Source: Desulfovibrio sp. (GTDB lineage Bacteria > Desulfobacterota > Desulfovibrionia > Desulfovibrionales > Desulfovibrionaceae). Taken from it: a DNA stretch of 38,332 nt. Positions 16,488 to 24,840 of this stretch are shown here, piece after piece; position 1 is the first letter of the stretch; each line of letters starts with the position of its first letter. The stretch lies in contig JAITRF010000149.1 in assembly GCA_031288535.1 (NCBI GenBank), positions 1 through 38,332 on the forward strand, given 5' to 3'. The position numbers and the translations under genes are program-made. Under the pieces are notes generated by a model. That model was not told the DNA's origin, did no database searches, and worked only from the letters and a program-made list of their open reading frames with translations.

Positions 16488-17129
16488 ATGGCAGAGGTAA
16501 CAGTAGTCGATCAGGAAAATAACGTAGCCGGGAGCGTGACTCTGGCCCCGGAGCTGTTTGAGGTCGAAGTCAGGCCCGAAATCCTGAATCTGGTGGTGCG
16601 CGCCCACCGCGCGGCTTTGCGCGCCGGCACGCACGCTACCTTGAACCGCGCGAAGATGAAGGGCGGAGGCAGCAAGCCCTGGCGCCAGAAAGGCACGGGG
16701 CGCGCGCGTTCAGGCTCGAACACCTCCCCCGTCTGGACGGGAGGCGCGGTGGCCTTCGGGCCGCAACCGCGTTCCTATGCCTTCAAGGTCAACAAAAAAA
16801 TAAAACGCCTCGCCCTGCGCATGGCCGTGTCCTCCCGTCTGGCCTGGCAACGCCTCATGGTAGTGAAGGACATCACCCTGCCGGAGGCCAAAACCAAACA
16901 TTTCGCCAAGGTGCAGAAAGATCTCAACCTGCGCCGGGCGTTGCTCGTGGCCCCGGCCGATGCGCGCAGCCTCATCCTTTCGGCCCGCAACCTGCCCGGC
17001 CTCACCCTGCTCACGCCCGAGCGCCTGAATGCTTACGAGGTGTTGCGCCATCAGAGTCTGGTGCTTCTGGAAAGCGTTCTCGCCCCGGTGGCGGCGCGCC
17101 TTGCCCCGTTCGGCGCGGAAGACGAATGA
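16488..17129 (+). CDS. rplD: 50S ribosomal protein L4
   Basis: The 213-residue L4 lines the exit tunnel and in E. coli represses its own S10 operon. It shows the family loop GGGSKPWRQKGTGRARSGS and the C-terminal region with RRALLVAPAD. The ATG at 16488 follows agaggat. In-frame codons before it up to 16440 are not supported by similarity. rplW follows after 10 bases. Confidence 0.97.
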   Translation: MAEVTVVDQENNVAGSVTLAPELFEVEVRPEILNLVVRAHRAALRAGTHATLNRAKMKGGGSKPWRQKGTGRARSGSNTSPVWTGGAVAFGPQPRSYAFKVNKKIKRLALRMAVSSRLAWQRLMVVKDITLPEAKTKHFAKVQKDLNLRRALLVAPADARSLILSARNLPGLTLLTPERLNAYEVLRHQSLVLLESVLAPVAARLAPFGAEDE

Positions 17130-17139
17130 GGAATACGCC

Positions 17140-17439
17140 ATGGACTATACGCAGATTCTCATAATGCCGTTGATCTCCGAAAAAGGGACGTTTCTGAAAG
17201 AACAGGCGAACCAGGTGGCATTTTTCGTGAACAGAAACGCGAACAAGCTGATGGTGAAAAAGGCCGTGGAGGAAGCGTTTTCCGTTTCCGTGAAATCCGT
17301 GAACATCGTGGTGAAAAGACCTCTGGCGCGCATGTTCAGCAGAGGGCGTAAACGCCTGTACGGCAGAACGCCGGGATACAAGAAGGCCTATGTCACGCTT
17401 GCGCCCGGCAGCAAGATCGAGTTCTTCGAGGGAGTGTAA
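17140..17439 (+). CDS. rplW: 50S ribosomal protein L23
   Basis: The 99-residue L23 docks at the tunnel exit and binds signal recognition particle and trigger factor. The start [19 protein letters not shown] and the motif [19 protein letters not shown] are typical. ATG 17140 is chosen because the L23 family begins there; a longer open frame upstream overlaps rplD. rplB starts 5 bases downstream. Confidence 0.97.
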   Translation: MDYTQILIMPLISEKGTFLKEQANQVAFFVNRNANKLMVKKAVEEAFSVSVKSVNIVVKRPLARMFSRGRKRLYGRTPGYKKAYVTLAPGSKIEFFEGV

Positions 17440-17444
17440 GAAAG

Positions 17445-18269
17445 ATGGCCATCCGCACGCTTAAACCCACCTCGCCCGGCAGGCGTTTCCAGACGGTTTC
17501 CGATTTTGAGGAAATCACCGCCACGCGTCCGGAAAAATCGCTTACGACCGGCCTTTGCAAAAAAGCCGGACGCAACAACAACGGACGCATCACCAGCCGC
17601 AGGCGCGGAGGCGGTCACAAACGCCTCTATCGCGTCATAGATTTCAAACGCGACAAGCTCGACGTTTCGGCCACGGTGTCCACCATAGAATACGATCCCA
17701 ACCGCTCGGCGCGTATTGCGCTTCTGCGCTATGCCGACGGCGAGAAACGCTATATCATTGCCCCGGTCGGCCTGGGCGTCGGCGATTCCATAATCGCCGG
17801 CGCGGGCGCGGACATCAAACCCGGCAACGCCCTGCCCCTGGGCAAGATCCCGGTGGGCACGCTTGTGCACAACATTGAACTGCACCCGGGGCGCGGCGGC
17901 GTTTTCTGCCGCAGCGCGGGGTCCTACGCCCAGGTGGTGGCCCGCGAGGGCAAATACGTCACCCTGCGCATGCCTTCCGGGGAAGTGCGCAAGGTTCTGG
18001 CCGCTGGCTTCGCCTCCATAGGCCAGGTCGGCAACATCCAGCACGAAAACGTCTCTCTGGGCAAGGCTGGGCGCAACCGCCTGCTGGGGCGGCGTCCCAA
18101 GGTGCGCGGCGTGGCCATGAACCCCGTGGACCATCCCCTCGGGGGCGGCGAAGGCAGAAGCTCCGGCGGCAGGCATCCGGTCACTCCTTGGGGGGTGCCT
18201 ACAAAGGGCTATAAAACCCGTGATCCGAAAAAATCTTCTACCAAGCTCATTGTTAACCGCCGGAAGTAA
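17445..18269 (+). CDS. rplB: 50S ribosomal protein L2
   Basis: The 274-residue L2 is required for subunit joining and peptidyl transfer. It shows [13 protein letters not shown] at the N-terminus, the [19 protein letters not shown] basic region and the strongly conserved C-terminal [18 protein letters not shown] with its key histidine. Length is as expected. It is tightly packed with rplW (5 bases) and rpsS (14 bases). Confidence 0.98.
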   Translation: MAIRTLKPTSPGRRFQTVSDFEEITATRPEKSLTTGLCKKAGRNNNGRITSRRRGGGHKRLYRVIDFKRDKLDVSATVSTIEYDPNRSARIALLRYADGEKRYIIAPVGLGVGDSIIAGAGADIKPGNALPLGKIPVGTLVHNIELHPGRGGVFCRSAGSYAQVVAREGKYVTLRMPSGEVRKVLAAGFASIGQVGNIQHENVSLGKAGRNRLLGRRPKVRGVAMNPVDHPLGGGEGRSSGGRHPVTPWGVPTKGYKTRDPKKSSTKLIVNRRK

Positions 18270-18283
18270 GCCGGGAGTGATTT

Positions 18284-18568
18284 ATGCCGAGATCGCTGAA
18301 AAAAGGTCCATTTATAGACTCTCATCTGCTGCGTAAAGTCGAGGCGGCGAATTCCAACAACGACCGCCGCATCATCAAAACCTGGTCGCGCAGGTCCACC
18401 GTGCTGCCGGAGATGGTCGGACTGACCTTTGCCGTACACAACGGGAAAAAGTTCATCCCGGTCTTCGTCACGGAAAACATGGTCGGCCACAAGCTCGGCG
18501 AATTTTCCATAACCCGCACTTTCCACGGACATTCCGGAGACAGGAAAGCGGCCAAGGTCAAAAAGTAA
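18284..18568 (+). CDS. rpsS: 30S ribosomal protein S19
   Basis: The 94-residue S19 forms the 30S head with S13. It starts with the hallmark [14 protein letters not shown] and has [27 protein letters not shown] 18284 follows gggag. rplV begins 10 bases after its stop. Confidence 0.98.
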   Translation: MPRSLKKGPFIDSHLLRKVEAANSNNDRRIIKTWSRRSTVLPEMVGLTFAVHNGKKFIPVFVTENMVGHKLGEFSITRTFHGHSGDRKAAKVKK

Positions 18569-18578
18569 GGTAAGCATC

Positions 18579-18911
18579 ATGGAAAGCAGAGCTACTCTGA
18601 AGGCGGTGCGCCTTTCGCCTCGCAAGGCGCGCCTGGTGGCCGCCAACGTGGTGGGCATGGACGTGTCCAAGGCCTTGGATATCCTGCGCTTCACCCCACA
18701 GAAAGCCGCTGGCGTGATCCGCTCGGTTATGTATTCGGCCCTGTCCAACAGCACCTCCAATACCTCCATCGACCCGGACACACTGGTGGTCAGACGGATC
18801 ATAGTCAACGAAGGCCCGAGCTGGAAACGCTTTCTGCCGCGCGCCCAGGGAAGGGCCTCGTCCATCCGCAAGCGCACCAGCCACATCACCGTCATTCTTG
18901 CCGAGGATTAG
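18579..18911 (+). CDS. rplV: 50S ribosomal protein L22
   Basis: The 110-residue L22 lines the exit tunnel, with its hairpin near the macrolide constriction. Typical segments are VRLSPRKARLVA at the N-terminus and the hairpin region WKRFLPRAQGRASSIRKRTSHI. Length is normal. rpsC begins 9 bases later. Confidence 0.97.
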   Translation: MESRATLKAVRLSPRKARLVAANVVGMDVSKALDILRFTPQKAAGVIRSVMYSALSNSTSNTSIDPDTLVVRRIIVNEGPSWKRFLPRAQGRASSIRKRTSHITVILAED

Positions 18912-18920
18912 GAACAAATT

Positions 18921-19568
18921 ATGGGTCAGAAAGTAAATCCGTTCGGTTTCAGGCTCGGATACAACAAGAACTGGCAGTCGCGCTGGTACAGCAAAAAGGA
19001 ATATCCGGCTTTCGTCCTGGAGGATCACAAGATACGCAGCCATGTGAAAAAGCTGCTTTATGCCGCGGGCATCTCGCGCATCGAAATAGAGCGCCCCGGA
19101 GACAAGGCTCGTCTTATCCTCTCCACGGCCCGTCCCGGCATCGTCATCGGACGCAAGGGAGTGGAAATTGAAAAGCTGCGCTCGGACCTGCACAAAAAGT
19201 TCGGCCGGGATTTCGCCATAGAAGTTAATGAAATACGCCGCCCGGAAGTGGAGGCGCAACTGGTGGCGGAAAATGTGGCCCAACAGCTTGAACGGCGCGT
19301 GGCCTTCCGCAGGGCCATGAAGCGTACGGTTTCCCAGGCGCGCAAGTTCGGGGCCGAAGGTATCAAGATCGGCTGTGCCGGACGTCTGGCCGGGGCGGAA
19401 ATAGCCCGCAGCGAATGGTACCGCGACGGGCGAGTGCCCCTGCAAACCCTGCGCGCGGACATTGATTACGGGTACGCCGAAGCCAAGACGACTTACGGCG
19501 TAATCGGGGTCAAAGTCTGGATTTTCAAAGGCGAAATTCTGGATCAAGAGGTGTTCGGAAATGCTTAG
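18921..19568 (+). CDS. rpsC: 30S ribosomal protein S3
   Basis: The 215-residue S3 lies at the mRNA entry and has helicase activity. It begins [18 protein letters not shown], then a KH domain with the GRKG loop ([15 protein letters not shown]), and ends with the S3 C-domain ([14 protein letters not shown]). Its end overlaps rplP by 8 bases. Confidence 0.98.
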   Translation: MGQKVNPFGFRLGYNKNWQSRWYSKKEYPAFVLEDHKIRSHVKKLLYAAGISRIEIERPGDKARLILSTARPGIVIGRKGVEIEKLRSDLHKKFGRDFAIEVNEIRRPEVEAQLVAENVAQQLERRVAFRRAMKRTVSQARKFGAEGIKIGCAGRLAGAEIARSEWYRDGRVPLQTLRADIDYGYAEAKTTYGVIGVKVWIFKGEILDQEVFGNA

Positions 19569-19977
19569 TCCCAAAAGAACAAAATTCCGCAAGATGCAGA
19601 AGGGCAGGATCAAGGGTCCGGCCTCGGGCGGGGCGGAAATTTCCTTCGGAGACATCGGCCTCAAGGCCATGGAGCACGGCAAGCTTACCAATCAGCAGAT
19701 CGAGGCGGCCCGTATCGCCATGATGCGCCACATAAAGCGCGGCGGCAAGGTCTGGATTCGCATATTCCCGGACCATTCCTATACTTCGAAGCCTCTGGAA
19801 GTGCGCATGGGAAAAGGGAAAGGCGCTCCGGCCGGGTGGTACGCCCCGGTAAAGCCCGGACGCATCCTCTATGAGATCAAGGGAGTGTCCGCGGAACTGG
19901 CGAAGGAGGCGCTGACCCGCGCCGCGCACAAGCTTCCCGTCAAGACCCATATCGTGGCTCGGGAGGGTTTCTTATGA
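19561..19977 (+). CDS. rplP: 50S ribosomal protein L16
   Basis: The 138-residue L16 binds near the A-site tRNA. It begins [19 protein letters not shown] and has the conserved [40 protein letters not shown] region (about residues 60-100). It overlaps rpsC by 8 bases and rpmC by 4 bases (ATGA), so translation of the three is probably coupled. Confidence 0.98.
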   Translation: MLSPKRTKFRKMQKGRIKGPASGGAEISFGDIGLKAMEHGKLTNQQIEAARIAMMRHIKRGGKVWIRIFPDHSYTSKPLEVRMGKGKGAPAGWYAPVKPGRILYEIKGVSAELAKEALTRAAHKLPVKTHIVAREGFL

Positions 19978-20339
19978 GCAAGGCGGCGCACAAGATCAAA
20001 AAACGCGAACCCTATCGCGCCAAGCTGAAGAGCCGATCCCGGGCCGTGGCCCCGGGCCGGGGAGCCAGGGAGGCCCGCGAAGCGATGCGGGTGAATGTAA
20101 CAGCGGCTCTGGCCTTGAAAAAAGTCAGTTCGCCGGCCATGCGGGAATTTGACAAGCTTGATCTGGAGGGCCTCAAGGCGCAGCTCGGCGAAGCGCGCAA
20201 GGAACTTTTTGATCTGCGTTTTCGCAAGGCCACAGGACAGTTGGAGAATTCATCCCGGCCCGGGACTGTGCGCAAGCGCGTGGCGCGGCTGCTTACCCTT
20301 ATCCGGCAAAAGGAACTGGTATCTCAAGATGAGCGCTGA
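19974..20339 (+). CDS. rpmC: 50S ribosomal protein L29 with an unusual N-terminal extension
   Basis: The protein is 121 residues, about twice the usual 60-70. The C-terminal part from about residue 56 ([20 protein letters not shown], then [20 protein letters not shown]) is a full normal L29. Residues 1-55 are rich in Lys, Arg and Ala and look disordered. The long start at 19974 is supported by GGAGG seven bases upstream and by the ATGA overlap with rplP. The internal ATG at 20139, which would give a normal L29, has no visible ribosome-binding site. Its end overlaps rpsQ by 11 bases. L29 identity is sure; whether the extension is kept in the mature protein is not. Confidence 0.9.
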   Translation: MSKAAHKIKKREPYRAKLKSRSRAVAPGRGAREAREAMRVNVTAALALKKVSSPAMREFDKLDLEGLKAQLGEARKELFDLRFRKATGQLENSSRPGTVRKRVARLLTLIRQKELVSQDER

Positions 20340-20598
20340 ACAACTTGCATACAGAAACGGCCGCTCGCTGGTGGGCACGGTGGTGAGCAACTGCAACGAC
20401 AAGACAATAGTCGTGCGGGTGGAAACCCTGGTCAAGCACCCCCTGTTGAAAAAATACATCCGCCGCCATAAAAAATTCACGGCCCACGACCCGAATAATG
20501 AATGCGGCCTTGGCGATACGGTGAAAATTATCGAATACCGCCCGCTGTCGCGCAACAAACGCTGGCACTTGGCCTCAATACTGGAAAAGGCCGTGTAA
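20329..20598 (+). CDS. rpsQ: 30S ribosomal protein S17
   Basis: The 89-residue S17 is a primary 16S rRNA-binding OB-fold protein. It has the typical [21 protein letters not shown] and [19 protein letters not shown] segments. ATG 20329 is chosen because the conserved part begins within a few residues; it overlaps the end of rpmC by 11 bases. It is the last gene before a 179-base gap. Confidence 0.97.
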   Translation: MSAEQLAYRNGRSLVGTVVSNCNDKTIVVRVETLVKHPLLKKYIRRHKKFTAHDPNNECGLGDTVKIIEYRPLSRNKRWHLASILEKAV

Positions 20599-20777
20599 CG
20601 GCGGTTGAGCGCGAAAAGATCGTCCGCTTCGGAACGGGCGTGCGCGGCTTTGCGCCGCGAGACGGTTTGCGGGGCGGTTGCGCGGAAAATCCTTGCAGGA
20701 CGCGCAACACCGGAAGTTGACGCGTTCAAAAGCAAAATCGCTAGTTTGAGCAAAAACGGGAATAAGGAGCTCGCGTC
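20599..20777 (+). promoter_or_regulatory. structured spacer between rpsQ and rplN, possible spc promoter
   Basis: This is the largest gap inside the superoperon. It has CGCGGC-N5-GCCGCG (20643-20659) and GTTGCGCG (20677-20684) pairing with CGCGCAAC (20701-20708). A TTGACG at 20717-20722 could be a -35, but the -10 at the right distance (gctagt) is poor. In E. coli a separate spc operon starts at rplN. Either an internal promoter or a regulatory RNA structure is possible; no gene is seen. Confidence 0.4.
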
Positions 20778-21146
20778 ATGATACAGGTTGAATCCTCTCT
20801 GGAAGTCGCGGACAATTCCGGCGCGAAAAGCGTGGCCTGCATCAAGGTGCTGGGCGGTTCGAAACGCCGTTATGCCTCGGTCGGAGACATTATCGTGGTG
20901 TCCGTCAAGGACGCCATGCCGCACAGCAAGGTGAAAAAGGGCGAGGTCATGCAGGCGGTTGTCGTGCGCACGGCTAAAGAGCTTCGCCGTTCGGACGGGT
21001 CTTATATAAAATTCGACAGCAACGCCGCCGTGTTGCTTACCAAACAGGGAGAGCCGGTCGGAACGCGCATTTTCGGACCCGTGGCCAGGGAACTGCGCGC
21101 CAGGAATTTTATGAAGATCGTTTCCCTTGCCCCCGAGGTGTTGTAG
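20778..21146 (+). CDS. rplN: 50S ribosomal protein L14
   Basis: The 122-residue L14 forms an intersubunit bridge and binds the silencing factor RsfS. It begins [19 protein letters not shown] and contains [15 protein letters not shown] and the usual C-terminal [24 protein letters not shown]. Length is exactly typical (122). An aggagc site precedes the ATG, and rplX follows after 9 bases. Confidence 0.98.
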   Translation: MIQVESSLEVADNSGAKSVACIKVLGGSKRRYASVGDIIVVSVKDAMPHSKVKKGEVMQAVVVRTAKELRRSDGSYIKFDSNAAVLLTKQGEPVGTRIFGPVARELRARNFMKIVSLAPEVL

Positions 21147-21155
21147 GAGCATCCT

Positions 21156-21518
21156 ATGAAACAGTTCCGCATCCACAAAGACGACGTGGTTATGGTCATG
21201 GCCGGAAAGGACAAAGGCAAAGTGGGCCGCGTCCTTAAGGTCCTGCACAAAAAAGACCGGGTTCTCGTTGAAAAGGTGAATATCTATATCCGCCATACGC
21301 GGCCCAATCCCCAGCTCCAGCAACCGGGCGGGCGCATTGAAAAGGAAATGCCCCTGCATGTGTCCAACGTCATGCTGCAATGTCCGGTTTGTAACAAGGT
21401 GACGCGCGTAGGCTACCGTTACCTTGAGGAGGTGAAGGACGGCAAAAGCGCGCGCCGGCGAGTGCGTTTCTGCAAAAAATGCAACGAAATACTGGTTCGG
21501 GGTGGGAAGAAGAAATGA
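21156..21518 (+). CDS. rplX: 50S ribosomal protein L24, zinc-ribbon form
   Basis: The 120-residue L24 initiates 50S assembly. Its KOW domain ([21 protein letters not shown]) is N-terminal and the [13 protein letters not shown] segment follows. The C-terminus has two CxxC pairs (CPVCNK and CKKCNE), a zinc ribbon found in many bacterial L24 proteins but absent from E. coli L24. The stop overlaps the rplE ATG (ATGA). Confidence 0.96.
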   Translation: MKQFRIHKDDVVMVMAGKDKGKVGRVLKVLHKKDRVLVEKVNIYIRHTRPNPQLQQPGGRIEKEMPLHVSNVMLQCPVCNKVTRVGYRYLEEVKDGKSARRRVRFCKKCNEILVRGGKKK

Positions 21519-22054
21519 CACGCCTGGAAAAGGAATATCGCGAGAAAGTCGTGCCGGCGCTGCAAAAGGAATTCGGCTATAAAAGCCCCATGCAGATCCC
21601 CGGCGTTGTTAAAGTTTCCCTGAACATCGGCCTTGGCGCGGCTTCGCAGAACAACAAGCTCATGGAGGAGGCCGTGGCTGAATTGACGGCCATCGCCGGC
21701 CAGAAGGCCATAATCACCAGGGCCAAAAAATCCATAGCGGCGTTCAAGTTGCGCGAAGGCATGCCCATAGGCTGCCGCGTGACCCTGCGCGGACCGCGAA
21801 TGTGGGATTTTCTGGACAAACTCGTCAATTTCGCCCTGCCCAGGGTGCGCGACTTTCGCGGCATTCCGGATCGTGGCTTTGACGGGCGCGGCAACTTTAC
21901 TCTCGGCATCAGGGAACATACGATTTTTCCGGAGCTGGATGTGGACCGCGTCGACAACCCCAAAGGCATGAATATAACTATAGTGACCTCGGCCGCCTCC
22001 GACCGGGAAGGCAAGCATCTTCTGGAACAACTGGGGATGCCTTTCAGAAAATAA
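21515..22054 (+). CDS. rplE: 50S ribosomal protein L5
   Basis: The 179-residue L5 binds 5S rRNA and contacts P-site tRNA. It shows the conserved [40 protein letters not shown] and [20 protein letters not shown] segments. ATG 21515 is chosen at the ATGA overlap with rplX, where the family N-terminus begins. A 71-base gap follows before rpsN. Confidence 0.98.
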   Translation: MTRLEKEYREKVVPALQKEFGYKSPMQIPGVVKVSLNIGLGAASQNNKLMEEAVAELTAIAGQKAIITRAKKSIAAFKLREGMPIGCRVTLRGPRMWDFLDKLVNFALPRVRDFRGIPDRGFDGRGNFTLGIREHTIFPELDVDRVDNPKGMNITIVTSAASDREGKHLLEQLGMPFRK

Positions 22055-22125
22055 GCGGCGCCTGCCGCCGCCGGAAGCTGCGCGTCCGGAGAAAACGAAC
22101 CAGGCAAAAGTAAGGAGAGCATACC

Positions 22126-22311
22126 TTGTCCCGCACTTCTCTTGAGGTTAAAGCCGGCCGCAAGCCAAAGTTCAGCGCGCGTCGTTATAATCGTTGTCCG
22201 ATTTGCGGACGTCCGCGCGCCTTTATGCGTAAATTCGGCCTGTGCCGAATCTGTTTCCGCAATATGTCGCTACGCGGCGAACTTCCCGGCGTGCGTAAGT
22301 CAAGCTGGTAA
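22126..22311 (+). CDS. rpsN: 30S ribosomal protein S14, zinc-binding type Z
   Basis: The 61-residue short S14 has four zinc cysteines in [22 protein letters not shown], typical of the C+ type. The zinc-free E. coli form is about 101 residues. The start is a TTG at 22126, eight bases after GGAG, giving [15 protein letters not shown]. Confidence 0.96.
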   Translation: MSRTSLEVKAGRKPKFSARRYNRCPICGRPRAFMRKFGLCRICFRNMSLRGELPGVRKSSW

Positions 22312-22332
22312 CGAAGGTTCAAGGAGTATTAC

Positions 22333-22713
22333 ATGCTGACCGATCCCATAGCCGATATGCTGACGCGCATCCGGAACGCGCACATGGCCCTGCACAAGGA
22401 AGTGAAGGTGCCTGCCTCAAAGATCAAGAAGGCCATCGCCGACATCCTGAAACAGGAAGGCTATGTGGAGGACGTGGCGGAGGCGGGCAGGTTCATCAAC
22501 ATAGCTCTCAAATATCGCGGCGGCAAACCGGCGATCACCGGCCTGAAGCGGATAAGCAGCCCCGGCAGGCGCGTTTATGTGGCTTCCGCGCAAATCCCCA
22601 GGGTGCAGAACGGGCTTGGCGTGTGCATCATTTCCACCTCCGCCGGGGTGCTTGACGGCGCGACCGCAAAAGACAGGCAGGTCGGCGGCGAGCTCCTGTG
22701 CGAAATATGGTAG
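22333..22713 (+). CDS. rpsH: 30S ribosomal protein S8
   Basis: The 126-residue S8 binds the central 16S domain and in E. coli represses the spc operon. It begins with the hallmark MLTDPIADMLTRIRNAH and ends with TAKDRQVGGELLCEIW, where the usual TSxG switch is slightly altered to STSAGVLDG. An aaggag site precedes it, and rplF starts 7 bases later. Confidence 0.98.
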   Translation: MLTDPIADMLTRIRNAHMALHKEVKVPASKIKKAIADILKQEGYVEDVAEAGRFINIALKYRGGKPAITGLKRISSPGRRVYVASAQIPRVQNGLGVCIISTSAGVLDGATAKDRQVGGELLCEIW

Positions 22714-22720
22714 GTTGTCT

Positions 22721-23260
22721 ATGTCCAGAATAGGAAAAATACCCGTCGCCCTTCCCAAGGGCGTGGAAGTCAGACTCGAGGGCGGGGTCATCAATGTCGG
22801 GGGCCCCAAGGGCAACCTCGCCACCCCTGCCGACGAGCATCTGAATTACGAGTTCGGGGCGGATCAGGTCGTGATCACCCGCAAGGACGACTCCCGCACG
22901 GCCAGAGCCCGCCACGGGCTTCGCCGCACCTTGCTCGCCAACTGCGTGGAGGGCGTGACCAAGGGATTTTCCAAAACCCTGGAGGTCATAGGCGTCGGCT
23001 ACAGAGTGGCCGTCAAGGGGACCACGATTGAACTTTCCCTCGGCTATTCCCACCCGGTCCTGGTGGATTTGCCTCAAGGCATCGAAGCGAAGGCCGAAGG
23101 GCAGAAACTGACCATCTCAGGCATCAGCAAGGAGCAGGTGGGGGAGCTGGCCGCGGGCATCCGCCGTCTGCGCAAGCCCGAGCCGTACAAGGGCAAGGGC
23201 ATCCGCTATGAAAACGAACCGGTCCGCCGCAAGGTCGGCAAGTCCGGCAGCAAGAAATAG
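22721..23260 (+). CDS. rplF: 50S ribosomal protein L6
   Basis: The 179-residue L6 lies near the GTPase centre. It begins MSRIGKIPVALPKGVEV and has two repeated alpha-beta domains, ending with the signature IRRLRKPEPYKGKGIRYENEPVRRKVGKS (about 148-176). ATG 22721 is the family start. rplR follows after 11 bases. Confidence 0.98.
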   Translation: MSRIGKIPVALPKGVEVRLEGGVINVGGPKGNLATPADEHLNYEFGADQVVITRKDDSRTARARHGLRRTLLANCVEGVTKGFSKTLEVIGVGYRVAVKGTTIELSLGYSHPVLVDLPQGIEAKAEGQKLTISGISKEQVGELAAGIRRLRKPEPYKGKGIRYENEPVRRKVGKSGSKK

Positions 23261-23271
23261 GCAGGTGGAAC

Positions 23272-23637
23272 ATGTCAGTCTTTTCCAAAGAAACAGCGCG
23301 CCGCCGGCGCAAGGCGCGCATCCGCAAAAAGATTTCCGGCACGGCCGAGCGGCCGCGCCTGGTGGTTTTCCGCTCCAACCTGCACCTTTACGCCCAGCTT
23401 GTGGACGACGGGGCAGGCGCCACCCTGCTTTCCGTTTCCACCTTGGGTCTGAAAAAGGCCGGCGAAACGCAGGTACGCTGCGACAGGGCCGGGGGTGAGC
23501 TGGTAGGCAGGGAGATCGCCCGCCTGGCCGTGGAAAAGAACATAAAAAACGTGGTGTTTGATCGCAACGGCTATATATATCACGGGCGGATCAAGGCTGT
23601 GGCCGACGGCGCGCGTGAAGCCGGCCTTGAATTTTAA
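23272..23637 (+). CDS. rplR: 50S ribosomal protein L18
   Basis: The 121-residue L18 binds 5S rRNA with L5. It shows [27 protein letters not shown] near the start and [28 protein letters not shown] at the end, both typical. rpsE follows after 16 bases. Confidence 0.97.
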   Translation: MSVFSKETARRRRKARIRKKISGTAERPRLVVFRSNLHLYAQLVDDGAGATLLSVSTLGLKKAGETQVRCDRAGGELVGREIARLAVEKNIKNVVFDRNGYIYHGRIKAVADGAREAGLEF

Positions 23638-23653
23638 TCCGGTAAGGTAATTC

Positions 23654-24145
23654 ATGGAACAGAATGAACTTGGGATGGTTGAGAAGATAGTCTCTCTCAA
23701 CCGCGTCGCAAAAGTTGTCAAAGGCGGGCGCAGGTTCTCCTTTTCCGCCCTGGTGGTGGTCGGTGACGGGAAAGGTTCGGTCGGCTTCGGTCTCGGCAAG
23801 GCCCAGGAGGTTCCGGAGGCCTTGCGCAAGGCGACTGAACGCGCCAGGAAGTCCATGATCCGGGTGCCGCTCGTAGAAGGTACCCTGCCTTACGAAGTGC
23901 TGGGCATTTACGGCGCCGGCAGGGTGATGCTGAAGCCCGCCTCGCGCGGTACGGGCATCATCGCCGGAGGCGCGGTGCGGGCGGTCATGGAGGCGGTCGG
24001 CGTCTCCGACGTTCTGGCCAAGGCCATAGGCACCAACAACCCGCACAACGTGCTGCGCGCCACGGTTCAGGGTCTGGCCTCCCTGCGCGGCAGCGACGAC
24101 GTGGGCGAAATGCGGGGCAAAACGCTTTTTACCCCGCGCAAGTAG
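23654..24145 (+). CDS. rpsE: 30S ribosomal protein S5
   Basis: The 163-residue S5 helps decoding accuracy. Its double-stranded RNA-binding N-domain contains [24 protein letters not shown], followed by [22 protein letters not shown]. The C-domain has [22 protein letters not shown]. Start is ATG 23654. rpmD lies 15 bases downstream. Confidence 0.98.
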   Translation: MEQNELGMVEKIVSLNRVAKVVKGGRRFSFSALVVVGDGKGSVGFGLGKAQEVPEALRKATERARKSMIRVPLVEGTLPYEVLGIYGAGRVMLKPASRGTGIIAGGAVRAVMEAVGVSDVLAKAIGTNNPHNVLRATVQGLASLRGSDDVGEMRGKTLFTPRK

Positions 24146-24160
24146 AAAACAGGTGAAGCC

Positions 24161-24331
24161 ATGCTCAAGGTCACGCTCATCCGCAGCAAAATAGGCAGTA
24201 CTCCCAAGCAGCGGCAGGTCCTCGCCGCACTCGGGCTGCGCCGCATGCACCAGGAAAAGGAAATTCAGGACAATGCCTCCATGCGCGGCATGATCGCCAA
24301 GGTCAGGCATATGCTCAAGGTGGTGGAATAA
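24161..24331 (+). CDS. rpmD: 50S ribosomal protein L30
   Basis: Translating 24161-24331 gives a 56-residue L30: MLKVTLIRSKIGSTPKQ, then a segment with LGLRRMHQEKEIQDN, then GMIAKVRHMLKVVE. This matches the family closely in length and motifs. The site aggtgaagcc precedes the ATG. Its TAA shares one base with the rplO ATG. L30 is missing from some bacterial groups, so its presence is useful to record. Confidence 0.95.
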   Translation: MLKVTLIRSKIGSTPKQRQVLAALGLRRMHQEKEIQDNASMRGMIAKVRHMLKVVE

Positions 24332-24837
24332 TGCATCTCCATACCCTCTATCCCTTCAAGGAAGAGCGCAAAAGCAGAAAACGCGCGGGGCGCGGCTCCG
24401 GGTCCGGGCTCGGCTGCACGGCCGGGCGGGGCAACAAGGGCCAGAACGCCAGGTCCGGCGGCGGGGTTCCGGCGGGTTTTGAAGGCGGCCAGATGCCCCT
24501 GCAAAGACGACTGCCCAAGCGCGGATTCAAAAATTTTCTTTTTCGCTCCCGTTACAGCGAAGTCAACATTTCCGATCTCGTCCGGGTTTTTGCGGGTAAA
24601 AGCGAGATTCGCCTTGAAGACATCTATGCCTTTGGCCTTGCCGGAAACGGCAGTCCGGTCAAAGTGCTTGGCAAGGGCGAAGCGGAGGCCTTCACGGTCG
24701 AGGCGCACAGGTTCAGCGCCTGCGCGCGGGAGAAGATTGAAAAGGCGGGAGGCAGGGCGGTGGCCCTTGAAGAGCCCGAAGAGCGCGTCCCCGGATTCAA
24801 CAAGTTCAAAATTTCCGCAAAAAAAAGCAAGGGATAG
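24331..24837 (+). CDS. rplO: 50S ribosomal protein L15
   Basis: The 168-residue L15 is slightly longer than the usual 145-150. It shows the glycine-rich N-domain GRGSGSGLGCTAGRGNKGQ, FEGGQMPLQRRLPKRGFKN and a C-domain ending VPGFNKFKISAKKSKG. Residues near the C-terminus account for the extra length. secY starts 3 bases after its stop. Confidence 0.97.
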   Translation: MHLHTLYPFKEERKSRKRAGRGSGSGLGCTAGRGNKGQNARSGGGVPAGFEGGQMPLQRRLPKRGFKNFLFRSRYSEVNISDLVRVFAGKSEIRLEDIYAFGLAGNGSPVKVLGKGEAEAFTVEAHRFSACAREKIEKAGGRAVALEEPEERVPGFNKFKISAKKSKG

Positions 24838-24840
24838 GCC

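Noticed and set aside
20250-21521. 423-codon minus-strand open frame opposite rpsQ-rplX
   Set aside because: It crosses several certain ribosomal genes and an intergenic gap; no domain or start signal is seen.
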